From assembly GCF_013426895.1 (NCBI RefSeq), contig NZ_AP023174.1, forward strand, positions 2,666,001 to 2,730,000: a stretch of 64,000 nt of DNA. The letters are read 5' to 3'. The notes beneath the pieces are model-generated. The model made no database searches. It was given only the letters and a program-made list of their open reading frames with translations, and was not told where the DNA came from. Positions 55,093-64,000 of the stretch are shown piece after piece. The number at the start of each line of letters is the position of its first letter. Position 1 is the first letter of the stretch. Source of the stretch: Paraburkholderia largidicola. Lineage in GTDB: Bacteria; Pseudomonadota; Gammaproteobacteria; Burkholderiales; Burkholderiaceae. The position numbers and the translations under genes were made by a program.

Positions 55093-55905
55093 ATGACCAC
55101 GCCGTCTTCCGCCGATTCCGCCCCGCCGCTCGACGCGTCGCCCGCCCGCGCGCTCGGCGAGTTCATCCGCGCGCATCGCGAGCGCCTGTCGCCGCAAGCC
55201 GTCGGCCTGCCGCCCGGCCCGCGCCGCCGCACGCCCGGCCTGCGGCGCGAGGAAGTCGCGCAGTTGTGCGGCGTGAGCCCGACCTGGTACACCTGGATCG
55301 AACAGGGACGGCCCGTGTCCGCGTCCGCTGACGCGCTCGCCCGCATCGCCGTCGCGCTGCAGCTGTCGCGCGCCGAACGCGCGTATCTGTTCGAACTGGC
55401 CGCGCAGCGCGACCCGGCCGAGCCGGACCCCGCCGCAGCCGACACCCCCGCCATGCTGCTCAAGACGGTGCAGCTCGTGAGCGCGCCCGCCTACGTGCTC
55501 GACCGCCAGTTCACCGCGCTCGCGTGGAACGAGCCGGCCGCGGACCTGTTCGTCGGCTGGCTGGACGGCGAGCACGACCGCAACCTGCTGCGCTATACGT
55601 TCCTGTCGCCGGATGCGCGCAATCTGATCGTCGACTGGGAAATCCGCGCCCGGCGCCTCGCCGCCGAGTATCGCGCCGATTCGATCCGCCACCAGAACGA
55701 CGCGCCCACGCGCTCGCTGATCGACGAACTCTCCGCTTCGAGCGACGCGTTCGCGCGCTTCTGGGCGTCGCAGGACGTCAACGAGCGCGAAGGCGGCCAG
55801 CGCCGCTTCAATCATCCGCGCGACGGCCACGTCGTCTACAACCAGATCACCTTCAAGCCCGCGCACCGCGAAGATCTGAAGCTCGTCGTGCTGATGCGCG
55901 AATGA
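55093..55905 (+). CDS. XRE-family regulator with MmyB-like ligand domain
   Basis: A 270-residue regulator. The N-terminal HTH (about 20-85) has TPGLRREEVAQLCGVSPTWYTWIEQGR, the signature of this MmyB group; the C-terminal domain (about 115-270) starts APAYVLDRQFTALAWNEPA and resembles a PAS-like ligand pocket. Divergent from the methyltransferase gene, which is a likely target. It is followed by argH after 117 bp. Confidence 0.9.
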   Translation: MTTPSSADSAPPLDASPARALGEFIRAHRERLSPQAVGLPPGPRRRTPGLRREEVAQLCGVSPTWYTWIEQGRPVSASADALARIAVALQLSRAERAYLFELAAQRDPAEPDPAAADTPAMLLKTVQLVSAPAYVLDRQFTALAWNEPAADLFVGWLDGEHDRNLLRYTFLSPDARNLIVDWEIRARRLAAEYRADSIRHQNDAPTRSLIDELSASSDAFARFWASQDVNEREGGQRRFNHPRDGHVVYNQITFKPAHREDLKLVVLMRE

Positions 55906-56022
55906 GCTTGCGCGGCCACCTGAAAGCGGCCCGCACGGCGGGTGTTAAAATCGTTGTCTCCTTCGAGGCGGCGCCGTCTCCACGCGCCGTCCGCGTCTTC
56001 ACCTCGCACATTGCCCATCATC

Positions 56023-57429
56023 ATGACGTCCCAACTGCATAAAAAAGGCGAAGCCTGGTCGGCTCGCTTCTCCGAGCCGATGTCGGAACTCGTCAAGCGC
56101 TACACGTCGTCGGTCTTCTTCGACAAGCGTCTGGCGTTCGTCGATATCGAGGGCTCGCTTGCGCACGCGTCGATGCTGGCCGCGCAAAAGATCATCAGCG
56201 CCGACGACCTCGCGGCGATCCAGCGCGGCATGGCGCAGATCAAGGGTGAAATCGAGCGCGGCGAGTTCGAATGGCAACTCGATCTCGAAGACGTGCACCT
56301 GAACATCGAAGCGCGCCTCACGGCGCTGATCGGCGATGCGGGCAAGCGCCTGCACACGGGCCGTTCGCGCAACGACCAGGTCGCGACCGACATCCGCCTG
56401 TGGCTGCGCGGTGAAATCGACCGCATCCGCGATCTGCTGAAGGATCTGCGCGTCGCCCTGCTCGACCTCGCCGACAAGAACGCCGGCACGATCATGCCGG
56501 GCTTCACGCATCTGCAGGTCGCGCAGCCCGTGACGTTCGGCCATCACCTGCTCGCTTACGTCGAAATGTTCTCGCGCGACGCCGAGCGCATGGTCGACTG
56601 CCGCAAGCGTGTGAACCGTCTGCCGCTCGGCGCGGCGGCGCTCGCGGGCACGAGCTATCCGATCGACCGCCACGCCGTCGCGAAGACGCTGGGCTTCGAC
56701 GGTATCTGTGCGAACTCGCTCGACGCCGTGTCCGACCGTGACTTCGCAATCGAATTCACGGCAGCGTCGGCGCTCGTGATGACGCACGTGTCGCGCTTCT
56801 CCGAAGAACTCGTGCTGTGGATGAGCCCGCGCGTCGGCTTCATCGATATCGCCGACCGCTTCTGCACCGGCTCGTCCATCATGCCGCAGAAGAAGAACCC
56901 GGACGTGCCCGAACTGGCACGCGGCAAGACGGGCCGCGTGAACGGCCACCTGATGGCGCTGCTCACGCTGATGAAGGGCCAGCCGCTCGCGTACAACAAG
57001 GACAATCAGGAAGACAAGGAGCCGCTGTTCGATACCGTCGATACCGTCGCCGATACGCTGCGTATTTTTGCGGAGATGGTCGCGGGCATCACGGTGAAGG
57101 CGGACAACATGCGCGCGGCTGCGCTGCAAGGCTTCTCGACGGCAACCGATCTCGCCGACTACCTCGTCAAGCGCGGCCTGCCGTTCCGTGACGCGCACGA
57201 AGCCGTCGCGCATGCCGTTCGTTTCTGCGAACAGCGTGGCTGCGATCTGGCCGACCTGTCGCTCGACGAGATGAAGGCCGAATTGCCGAACGTCGCTTCG
57301 TTGCTGGGCGACGATGTGTTCGGCTACCTGACGCTCGAAGGATCGGTGGCGAGCCGCAATCATCCGGGCGGCACCGCGCCGGATCAGGTGCGCGCCGCGA
57401 TCGCTGCCGCACGCGCTGCGCTCGGCTAG
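56023..57429 (+). CDS. argH: Argininosuccinate lyase
   Basis: A 468-residue fumarase/aspartase-superfamily enzyme. Signatures: [24 protein letters not shown], the catalytic loop [12 protein letters not shown], and [12 protein letters not shown]. Splits argininosuccinate to arginine and fumarate. The start [19 protein letters not shown] fits the family; the ORF extends 27 codons upstream without family sequence. A terminator follows. Confidence 0.96.
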   Translation: MTSQLHKKGEAWSARFSEPMSELVKRYTSSVFFDKRLAFVDIEGSLAHASMLAAQKIISADDLAAIQRGMAQIKGEIERGEFEWQLDLEDVHLNIEARLTALIGDAGKRLHTGRSRNDQVATDIRLWLRGEIDRIRDLLKDLRVALLDLADKNAGTIMPGFTHLQVAQPVTFGHHLLAYVEMFSRDAERMVDCRKRVNRLPLGAAALAGTSYPIDRHAVAKTLGFDGICANSLDAVSDRDFAIEFTAASALVMTHVSRFSEELVLWMSPRVGFIDIADRFCTGSSIMPQKKNPDVPELARGKTGRVNGHLMALLTLMKGQPLAYNKDNQEDKEPLFDTVDTVADTLRIFAEMVAGITVKADNMRAAALQGFSTATDLADYLVKRGLPFRDAHEAVAHAVRFCEQRGCDLADLSLDEMKAELPNVASLLGDDVFGYLTLEGSVASRNHPGGTAPDQVRAAIAAARAALG

Positions 57430-57450
57430 GCCGCTTCCTTTCGGCTGCTG

Positions 57451-57488
57451 AAAGGCGGACTCTCTGGCGAGGGTTCGCCTTTTTTGTT
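57451..57488 (+). terminator. Rho-independent terminator after argH
   Basis: 9-bp stem (57453-57461 with 57472-57480, two G-U pairs), then TTTTTTGTTTTT. Confidence 0.75.
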
Positions 57489-57627
57489 TTTGGCACGGGT
57501 TGTCTGCGGCTTCGAACGCGGGCGCCTTCCTTGCGACGCAGAGACAATCGGCCACGCTCACCTCGCCCTGCCGCTGCGCCTCGTCGGCTACTATCACGGC
57601 AACCATCGGCTTTCATCGTTCACCGTC

Positions 57628-58548
57628 ATGATCATCCGCCCACAACTCCGCTGGTTCCGCATGCTGCTCGCGTGGCGCGGTTCCGTGCTGCCCGAACTGC
57701 TGCCGCGCCTGTGCGTCATTCTGCTCATTTCGCTGGTCGCGCTCGGCGTGCATGTGCACCTGCTGAAGATCAGCATCAACATGACCACCACGCCGTTCTC
57801 GCTGATCGGCATTGCGCTCGCGATCTTCCTCGGCTTTCGCAACAGCGCGAGCTATGACCGCTACTGGGAAGCGCGCAAGCTCTGGGGCAGGCTGCTCAAC
57901 GAGACGCGCTCGCTCACGCGCCAGGTGTTGACGCTGCCGAACGCTCATATCGACCCGAGCGAAACGCAGGCCTTCGTGCAAGCCTTGTGCGCCTTCGCGC
58001 ACGCGCTGCGGCATCAGTTGCGATGCACGGACCCTTCAGAAGATCTGTCGACGAGACTCGACAAGCCGCTCTTCGAGCGCGTCATGATGTCGCGCTATCG
58101 GCCCGCGACGATCATGCTCTGGCTCGGCGAATGGACGCAGCGGCAGGCGCGCGACGGCAAGCTGGACGCATGGACGGTCCAGGCCATCGATCGCAATCTG
58201 AACGGGCTGTCGGATGTGGTCGGCGGCTGCGAGCGGATCCTGTCGACGCCGCTGCCGTTCGCGTATTCGGTGATGATTCACCGCACCGTGTACTTTTTCT
58301 GCGCGGCGCTGCCATTCGGGCTGGTGGAAACCGTCGGCGTGTTCACGCCGGTCTTCTCAGTATTCGTCGCGTACACGTTCATGGCGCTCGACGCGATCGC
58401 ATCGCAGATCGAAGAGCCATTCGGCACCGACGACAACGACCTCGCGCTCGATGCGCTGTCGGCGTTCATCGAAGATGCCGCGCGCGATCTGCTTGCGCAG
58501 CCTTCGCTGCAGAAAACGGCCGCGAAAGATGGTTATCTGCTCACCTGA
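57628..58548 (+). CDS. Bestrophin-family (UPF0187/YneE) membrane channel
   Basis: A 306-residue membrane protein. Family features: MIIRPQLRWFRMLLAWRGSVLP, helix LCVILLISLVALGVHV, the PFSLIGIALAIFLGFRNSASYDRYWEARKLWG block, and DDNDLALDALS near the C-terminus. Bacterial bestrophins form pentameric ion channels. The start MIIRPQ was chosen over a longer ORF. Stands alone after argH. Confidence 0.9.
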   Translation: MIIRPQLRWFRMLLAWRGSVLPELLPRLCVILLISLVALGVHVHLLKISINMTTTPFSLIGIALAIFLGFRNSASYDRYWEARKLWGRLLNETRSLTRQVLTLPNAHIDPSETQAFVQALCAFAHALRHQLRCTDPSEDLSTRLDKPLFERVMMSRYRPATIMLWLGEWTQRQARDGKLDAWTVQAIDRNLNGLSDVVGGCERILSTPLPFAYSVMIHRTVYFFCAALPFGLVETVGVFTPVFSVFVAYTFMALDAIASQIEEPFGTDDNDLALDALSAFIEDAARDLLAQPSLQKTAAKDGYLLT

Positions 58549-58637
58549 CGCGTGATCAGGACACGCGCGCGGCCGCTCGACAGCAGCTTGCGGCGCGTGC
58601 CGTGAGAAGCACTAACGGGTGTCGAAAAAAATCCGGC

Positions 58638-59384
58638 TTAGTCGTTGCCGGCTGTGTCGCCCATGCGTTTGAGCTGCGCGACGCGCGCGCCGACAATATC
58701 CACTTGCGAGCGCGCGTCCATCAACGGAACGGTCGCGTCGCGGTAGGCCGTCCACGCGCGTTGCGCGCGCGACAGCACCGGGCGCGCGTGCGGAGGGAGC
58801 TTCGCATGCAGGCGCCGGTAATAGCGGTTCAGGTCGAACATCGCGTGCTCGCACTGCGCGTCGAACGAGCAGGCTCGTGGGCGCTTCTTCGGGTCCTGCC
58901 TGCCGGCGTCCATCGCCGCCGCGCGCAGCGCGAGTGCGCGATCGCGCACCGGCTGCAACTGCATGTCGGCGACCGCGAGCTGGTACGACGTGCCGCGCGT
59001 CGTGGCGAGCACGTCGGCCAGCAGCTTGCCGTCCGCTTCGCGCCACGCTTTCCAGCGCTTCTGGCTTTCTTCCCACTTCTTGCGCTGCGCGTCGGGTGCT
59101 TTCGACAGCAACTGCTGAAACGACTGATCCATCGACGCCTGCCACGCGAGCCGCGCCGAGTCCATGCACTGCACCTGGCCGATCGTCGACGACATGTCGG
59201 CGCGCGCGAGACAGGTACGCATCGATGCGTCGATGGGATCGGCGGCGGCGACTTCGGCATGCGCCGCGCCGGGCGCGATCATCAGCGCACCCGCCAGCGT
59301 CACTGCCGATGCGAACGCGCACCACGCCGCCGGCACGCCGACGCGCGCACGACCCCACAACCCGGAGCGCAGTGCCGTCGTCAT
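58638..59384 (-). CDS. LprI-like (DUF1311) secreted protein
   Basis: A 248-residue protein with a signal peptide ending GAAHA (about residue 42). The mature part has a lysozyme-inhibitor-LprI N-type domain with CLARADMSSTIGQVQCMDSARLAW and later SQKRWKAWREADGKL, then a second helical region with two Cys (ACSFDAQCEHAMF). It may protect against lysozyme; unproven. The start is MTTALRSG; seven codons more are possible but would overlap the decarboxylase gene. Confidence 0.75.
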   Translation of the reverse strand: MTTALRSGLWGRARVGVPAAWCAFASAVTLAGALMIAPGAAHAEVAAADPIDASMRTCLARADMSSTIGQVQCMDSARLAWQASMDQSFQQLLSKAPDAQRKKWEESQKRWKAWREADGKLLADVLATTRGTSYQLAVADMQLQPVRDRALALRAAAMDAGRQDPKKRPRACSFDAQCEHAMFDLNRYYRRLHAKLPPHARPVLSRAQRAWTAYRDATVPLMDARSQVDIVGARVAQLKRMGDTAGND

Positions 59385-59386
59385 GA

Positions 59387-61669
59387 TCAGGAATCGCGCA
59401 CGCAATCGACGAAGTACTCGATGCGCCCGTTGATCGTTTCACCCACCAGCCCGTGGATATCCGTATGGAAGCCCGGGAAGCGCTCGTTGAACTCGCGCGC
59501 GAAACGCAGATAGTTGACGATGGTCCGGTTGAAGCGCTCGCCCGGAATCAGCAGCGGAATGCCCGGCGGATACGGCGTCAGCAGGATCGACGTGACGCGG
59601 CCTTCGAGCTCGTCGATGGGCACGCGGTCGATTTCGCGGTGCGCGAGCTTCGCGAAAGCGTCGGACGGCTTCATGGCGGGCTCCATGCTCGACAGGTACA
59701 TCTCCGTCGTCAGGCGCGCGATGTCGTTCGCACGGTAGACGCTGTGGATCTGCTCGCACAGATCCCGCAGGCCGATGCGCTCGTATGCCGGATGCTGCGC
59801 GACGAACTCGGGCAGCACGCGCCACAGCGGCTGGTTGTTGTCGTAGTCGTCCTTGAACTGCTGGAGTTCCGTGACCATCGAGTTCCAGCGGCCCTTCGTG
59901 ATGCCGATCGTGAACATGATGAAGAACGAGTACAGGCCCGTCTTCTCGACGATGATGCCGTGCTCGGCCAGATACTTCGTGACGATCGCCGCGGGAATGC
60001 CCGTCTCGCCGAATTCGCCATCCACGTCGAGCCCAGGCGTGATGATCGTCGCCTTGATCGGGTCGAGCATGTTGAAGCCGTCCGCAAGCGGGCCGAAGCC
60101 GTGCCAGCGGTCGTTCGGGCGCAGCATCCAGTCGTCGCGCGAGCCGATGCCCTCTTCCGCGAGTTCTTCCGGGCCCCAGACCTTGAAGAACCAGTCGTCG
60201 CCGTATTCGGCATCGACCTTGCGCATCGCGCGGCGGAAATCGAGCGCCTCGGCAATCGATTCCTCGACGAGCGCGGTACCGCCCGGCGGCTCCATCATCG
60301 CCGCGGCCACGTCGCACGACGCGATGATCGCGTACTGCGGCGACGTGGACGTGTGCATCAGATATGCCTCGTTGAAGCGGTGGCGGTCGAACGTGCTGTT
60401 CTCGCTGTCCTGCACGACGATCTGCGAAGCCTGCGAAATGCCTGCGAGCAGTTTGTGCGTCGAGTGCGTCGCGAACACCAGCGCGCCCGTGCGCGGACGG
60501 CCCGCGCCGATCGCGTGCATGTCCTGGTAGAACTCGTGAAACTCGGCGTGCGGCAGCCACGCTTCGTCGAAGTGCAGCGTGTCGAGCAGATCGCCTAGCA
60601 GATCCTTGATCATTTCGACGTTGTAGATCACGCCGTCGTACGTGCTCTGCGTGATCGTCAGGATGCGCGGCTTGAGGTTCGGGTTCTTCGCGAGCGCCTC
60701 GCGCGCGAACGGGTTCGCCTCGATCTTCTTGCGGATGTTTTCCGGCTTGAACTCGTCGCGCGGAATCGGGCCGATGATGCCGAAGTGATTGCGCGTCGGC
60801 GTGAGGAACACGGGGATCGCGTGCGTCATCGTGATCGCGTGCAGGATCGACTTGTGGCAGTTGCGGTCCACCAGCACGATGTCGCCCGGGGCAACCGTTG
60901 CGTGCCAGACGATCTTGTTCGAAGTCGACGTGCCGTTCGTCACGAAGAACAGATGATCCGCGCTGAAGATGCGCGCCGCGTTGCGCTCCGACGCTGCAAC
61001 GGGGCCCGTGTGATCGAGCAGCTGGCCGAGTTCGTCGACGGCGTTGCAGACGTCTGCGCGCAGCATGTTCTCGCCGAAGAACTGGTGGAACATCTGGCCG
61101 AGCGGATTCTTCAGGAACGCGACGCCGCCCGAGTGGCCCGGGCAGTGCCACGAGTACGAGCCTTCGTCCGCGTACTGCACCAGTTCCTTGAAGAACGGCG
61201 GCGCGAGCGAATCCAGATACACCTTCGCCTCGCGGATGATGTGCCGCGCGACGAACTCCGGCGTGTCCTCGAACATGTGGATGAAGCCGTGCAGTTCGCG
61301 CAGGATGTCGTTCGGCAGATGGCGCGAGGTGCGCGTTTCGCCGTACAGGAAAATGGGAATGTCCGCGTTGCGCTTGCGCACCGCCTCGACGAACGCGCGC
61401 AGGTCGATGATCGCGGGCGCGATATCGGGCGTTTCACCGTCGCCGTTCTCGACGTAGGGCAGCAGTTCATCGTCGTCGATCGACAGGATGAAGCACGACG
61501 CGCGGCTCGACTGCTGCGCAAACGACGTCAGATCGCCATAGCTCGTGAGACCCAGCACTTCCGCGCCTTCTTTTTCGATGGCCTCGGCAAGCGCACGGAT
61601 ACCGGAACCCGAGATGTTCTCGGAGCGGAAGTCCTCGTCGATGATGACGACGGGAAAGCGAAACTTCAT
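59387..61669 (-). CDS. Orn/Lys/Arg decarboxylase, PLP-dependent
   Basis: A 760-residue fold-III-like inducible-type decarboxylase. The N-terminal wing (1-130) is receiver-like (VVIIDEDFRSENISGSGIRAL); the PLP domain has SYSWHCPGHSGGVAFLKNP, VTNGTSTSNKIV, DEAWLPHAEFHEFY and the Schiff-base Lys in ATHSTHKLLAG; the C-terminal domain follows. The exact amino acid (arginine, lysine or ornithine) cannot be set by eye. Such enzymes consume protons in acid stress or make polyamines. GGAG precedes the ATG. Confidence 0.92.
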   Translation of the reverse strand: MKFRFPVVIIDEDFRSENISGSGIRALAEAIEKEGAEVLGLTSYGDLTSFAQQSSRASCFILSIDDDELLPYVENGDGETPDIAPAIIDLRAFVEAVRKRNADIPIFLYGETRTSRHLPNDILRELHGFIHMFEDTPEFVARHIIREAKVYLDSLAPPFFKELVQYADEGSYSWHCPGHSGGVAFLKNPLGQMFHQFFGENMLRADVCNAVDELGQLLDHTGPVAASERNAARIFSADHLFFVTNGTSTSNKIVWHATVAPGDIVLVDRNCHKSILHAITMTHAIPVFLTPTRNHFGIIGPIPRDEFKPENIRKKIEANPFAREALAKNPNLKPRILTITQSTYDGVIYNVEMIKDLLGDLLDTLHFDEAWLPHAEFHEFYQDMHAIGAGRPRTGALVFATHSTHKLLAGISQASQIVVQDSENSTFDRHRFNEAYLMHTSTSPQYAIIASCDVAAAMMEPPGGTALVEESIAEALDFRRAMRKVDAEYGDDWFFKVWGPEELAEEGIGSRDDWMLRPNDRWHGFGPLADGFNMLDPIKATIITPGLDVDGEFGETGIPAAIVTKYLAEHGIIVEKTGLYSFFIMFTIGITKGRWNSMVTELQQFKDDYDNNQPLWRVLPEFVAQHPAYERIGLRDLCEQIHSVYRANDIARLTTEMYLSSMEPAMKPSDAFAKLAHREIDRVPIDELEGRVTSILLTPYPPGIPLLIPGERFNRTIVNYLRFAREFNERFPGFHTDIHGLVGETINGRIEYFVDCVRDS

Positions 61670-61682
61670 GGGCGATTCTCCA

Positions 61683-61717
61683 AAAAGAACGACCGCTGCT
61701 TCTGATGCGCAGCGGTC
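61683..61717 (-). terminator. Rho-independent terminator of dcd
   Basis: 9-bp stem GACCGCTGC (61691-61699) with GCAGCGGTC (61709-61717); read on the minus strand it is followed by GTTCTTTTTGG. Sits between dcd and the decarboxylase gene. Confidence 0.75.
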
Positions 61718-61751
61718 ACCCGGATAGCTGGTGATTCAATGCGCGGTCGCG

Positions 61752-62321
61752 TTACGTCTTCGGTAACGTCACGCCATGCTGTCCTTGATATTTGCCGCCG
61801 CGATCCGCGTACGACACGTCGCAGATCTCGTCGCTTTCGAAGAACAGCACCTGCGCAACGCCTTCGTTCGCGTAGATTTTCGCAGGCAAAGGTGTCGTAT
61901 TTGAGAATTCGAGCGTCACGTGCCCTTCCCATTCCGGCTCGAACGGCGTCACGTTGACGATGATGCCGCAGCGCGCATACGTCGATTTGCCCAGGCAGAC
62001 CGTCAGCACGCTGCGCGGAATGCGGAAATACTCGACCGTGCGCGCGAGCGCGAACGAGTTCGGCGGGATGATGCAGACGTCGCCCTTGAAATCGACAAAC
62101 GATTTCTCGTCAAAGTTCTTCGGATCGACGATGGTCGAGTTGATGTTCGTGAAGATCTTGAATTCATCTGCACAGCGGATGTCGTAGCCGTAGCTCGACG
62201 TGCCGTAGCTGACGATCTTGCGACCGTCTTCCGTCACGCGCACCTGGTCTGGCGCGAACGGCTCGATCATCTTGTGCTCTGCGGCCATGCGCCGGATCCA
62301 CTTGTCGGATTTGATGCTCAT
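61752..62321 (-). CDS. dcd: dCTP deaminase
   Basis: A 189-residue trimeric dCTP deaminase making dUTP. Motifs: [63 protein letters not shown] with the catalytic Glu, and AQVLFFES. The start [13 protein letters not shown] matches the family. No good ribosome site is visible. A terminator separates it from the decarboxylase. Confidence 0.95.
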   Translation of the reverse strand: MSIKSDKWIRRMAAEHKMIEPFAPDQVRVTEDGRKIVSYGTSSYGYDIRCADEFKIFTNINSTIVDPKNFDEKSFVDFKGDVCIIPPNSFALARTVEYFRIPRSVLTVCLGKSTYARCGIIVNVTPFEPEWEGHVTLEFSNTTPLPAKIYANEGVAQVLFFESDEICDVSYADRGGKYQGQHGVTLPKT

Positions 62322-62629
62322 AGGTGAACGCTGCTGACGGGGTGAAATCGGGCCGGCTGACGCTTGCACGCCGCTTTCGCAACGCGCGCCGCCGGACGAA
62401 AGGCGCTTATTTTACGCGAACCGGGCGGGCGTGCCCGATGCAAGCTGAATCGCGTGCGCGGACGTGCAGCGCGACGGCCCGACGGCCTTCGACGATGCGA
62501 CTCGGATATCTGCTGGAATTGAAGCGGAAACAGGCGAAAGAGCGAGTGTTTGCATGCCCCGCAAACGATTGGCGGGCGAAAGGCGGTGGTGATGCAGGAC
62601 GAACGCCGCCGCGTGAACGGCACTGCTGC
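62322..62629. other. Intergenic region between sodC-like gene and dcd
   Basis: 308 bp. ORFs here have no family features and unlikely composition. The CGGGCGGGCGTGCCCG hairpin near 62424 is the only structure seen; it has no T-run. Confidence 0.35.
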
Positions 62630-63163
62630 TTACTGGCGGATCAGCCCGCACGCGATTGCGGGACCGGCGCCGTGTTGCGGGTAGGCGTAGGGATCGGACG
62701 GCTCGCGGTGAACCAGCACGGCGCGCTGCAGCACGGAACGCACGCCATCGAGCGAAACATCCGGCGCGACGATGAAGCCGGCCGCCACGCCCGCCGCGTC
62801 TGCGTGGATATTGCCGAGATCGCCCTCGACGCGCGCGCCCGACTTGAGGCGCTCCGCAGCGGGCGCGAACACGGCGCCCGCGCCGGCGCCATCGGCGGAA
62901 TTGCAGTCGCCGCGTTCGTGCACCTGCAACGCGTGATCGGTGTTCGGCGGCAAGCCCGTGAGGTTGTAGGTGACCTGAACGCCGTCCGAACGCTCGATGA
63001 ACGTAACCATGCCGCGCGCCTGGTTACCCAGCGTCGGCAGCAGTTGCGCGTCAGCGCGTTTCTCCTGTGGCTTCAGAAAGCCCATGCACCCTGACAGCAG
63101 GGCGCTGGTCGCAGCCAGGACGACGATTGCCTTGATCGCCTCGCCGCCGATTCGTTTTCTCAT
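62630..63163 (-). CDS. SodC-like lipoprotein with lost metal ligands
   Basis: A 177-residue lipoprotein (lipobox LLSGC, Cys26) with a Cu/Zn superoxide dismutase fold. By alignment by eye to classical SodC, copper ligands His48 and His120 (here His82, His152) and zinc ligand Asp83 (Asp115) are kept, but His46, His63, His71 and His80 are replaced by Gln80, Val98, Ser108 and Val112, and the active-site Arg143 by Ala169. The disulfide cysteines (Cys87, Cys172) are kept. It is thus unlikely to be a normal SOD. AGAGG precedes the ATG. Confidence 0.85.
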   Translation of the reverse strand: MRKRIGGEAIKAIVVLAATSALLSGCMGFLKPQEKRADAQLLPTLGNQARGMVTFIERSDGVQVTYNLTGLPPNTDHALQVHERGDCNSADGAGAGAVFAPAAERLKSGARVEGDLGNIHADAAGVAAGFIVAPDVSLDGVRSVLQRAVLVHREPSDPYAYPQHGAGPAIACGLIRQ

Positions 63164-63337
63164 GCGATCCTCTTGTCGAGCGCCGGCCGCCCCCGCGACC
63201 GCGTTGCCGGACCTGATGAAGCCGACATGATACCGCGAGCGGGGCCGCATTCAGACCCCTTTCTCCCCGCTCCTGAAGAGTTGTTCGACGAGTTGTTCAG
63301 ACTCCGCCGCGCCCGCCAGACTGGGCGTTTTCGCGCC

Positions 63338-64000
63338 TTATGTGTTCTGCACGACGATGGTCGGAAACTTCGAACTCATGTCGCGCGAGCGCTCGGCGAT
63401 ATGAATCGCGACCTTGCGCGCAATCGTCCGATAGATCTCCGCGATGCGGCCGTCCGGGTCCGCGGCCACCGTCGGCGTGCCCGAGTCGGCCTGCTCGCGG
63501 ATCGCGATGTCGAGCGGCAGGCTGCCGAGCACGTCGACGCCATATTCCTTCGACATCCGCTCCGCCCCGCCCGTGCCGAAGATATGCTCTTCGTGGCCGC
63601 AGTTCGAGCAGATATGCATGCCCATGTTCTCGACGATGCCGAGAATCGGAATGCCCACCTTCTCGAACATCTTCAAGCCTTTCTTCGCATCGAGCAGCGC
63701 GATGTCCTGCGGCGTCGTGACGATCACGGCGCCCGTGACGGGCACGCGCTGCGACAGCGTGAGCTGGATGTCGCCCGTGCCCGGCGGCATGTCGACGACC
63801 AGGTAGTCGAGATCCTTCCAGTTGGTCTGGCGCAGCAGCTGCTCCAGCGCCGACGTGGCCATCGGGCCGCGCCACACCATCGGGTTGTCCTGTTCGACCA
63901 GAAAACCGATCGAGTTCGCCTGCACGCCATGGCCGGTCATCGGGTTCATCGACTGGCCGTCGGGCGATTCGGGGCGGCCTTCGATGCCGAGCATCATCGG
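63338..64000 (-). CDS. apbC: Mrp/NBP35-family Fe-S carrier ATPase, partial
   Basis: The C-terminal 220 residues of a P-loop ATPase that carries and inserts Fe-S clusters; the start lies beyond the right edge. Visible: GVQANSIGFLVEQDNPMVWRGPM, Walker B-like DYLVVDMPPGTGDIQLTL, GAVIVTTPQDIALLDAKKGLKMFEKV, and the metal-binding pair CSNCGHEEHIFGTGGAE. It ends IVVQNT. Confidence 0.93.
   Translation of the reverse strand, partial: PMMLGIEGRPESPDGQSMNPMTGHGVQANSIGFLVEQDNPMVWRGPMATSALEQLLRQTNWKDLDYLVVDMPPGTGDIQLTLSQRVPVTGAVIVTTPQDIALLDAKKGLKMFEKVGIPILGIVENMGMHICSNCGHEEHIFGTGGAERMSKEYGVDVLGSLPLDIAIREQADSGTPTVAADPDGRIAEIYRTIARKVAIHIAERSRDMSSKFPTIVVQNT

Overview
The window is GC-rich chromosomal DNA from a beta-proteobacterium, most likely Paraburkholderia or a close Burkholderia/Caballeronia relative. 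The basis is protein content and gene order: fused hemD-hemX next to hemC and hemY, an N-terminally extended ppc, glnB beside nadE, a Burkholderia-type porin, a HisJQMP-type amino-acid ABC operon, and codons ending strongly in G or C. No CRISPR array, prophage, integrase or transposase is visible.

Layout. 0-8.7 kb: a MntA/HepT-type toxin-antitoxin pair, the ABC-F ATPase uup, a DUF4399 protein, rubredoxin, a methyltransferase, tRNA-Arg(CCT), several small proteins, and a solitary dcm-vsr pair. 8.8-19.6 kb: a PEBP-family protein, a DHA2-type MFS exporter, otsA, a DUF883 membrane-protein pair, two sigma-54 activators and two tandem paralogous lipoproteins. 19.7-28.6 kb: a nitrate/sulfonate-type ABC ATPase with a fused double permease, a diguanylate cyclase, a small protein of possible Cas2-like fold, and an OmpR-type two-component system divergent from a Spy/CpxP-like protein. 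28.7-44.8 kb: pirin, the basic-amino-acid ABC operon, a porin, glnB-nadE, an acyltransferase, a GIY-YIG protein, an H-NS-like protein, ppa, and an aldehyde dehydrogenase/SDR/MFS cluster. 45.6-49.9 kb: hemC-hemDX-hemY. 50.3-64 kb: ppc, a methyltransferase divergent from an XRE regulator, argH, a bestrophin-like channel, a LprI-like protein, an Orn/Lys/Arg decarboxylase, dcd, a degenerate SodC-like lipoprotein and a partial Mrp/ApbC ATPase.

The most unusual structure is a pair of large near-palindromic repeats of about 669 bp (inner unit exactly 591 bp in both copies) at 44897-45565 and 53483-54151. Each fills a convergent intergenic gap of almost constant stop-to-stop size (788 and 786 bp). 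Each has 83-bp outer inverted arms with one mismatch, perfect 28-bp inner inverted repeats and an 83-bp core. The core lies in opposite orientation in the two copies while the flanks keep the same orientation, so the segment between the inner repeats has inverted. The 3' ends of all four flanking genes show a mirror-symmetric loss of C-ending codons (G/T-rich sense strands) toward the element. The arms are often read as spurious ORFs; I treat the element as non-coding.

Start codons were chosen from ribosome binding sites and family N-termini. Functions are from recognised motifs only; no database search was run.
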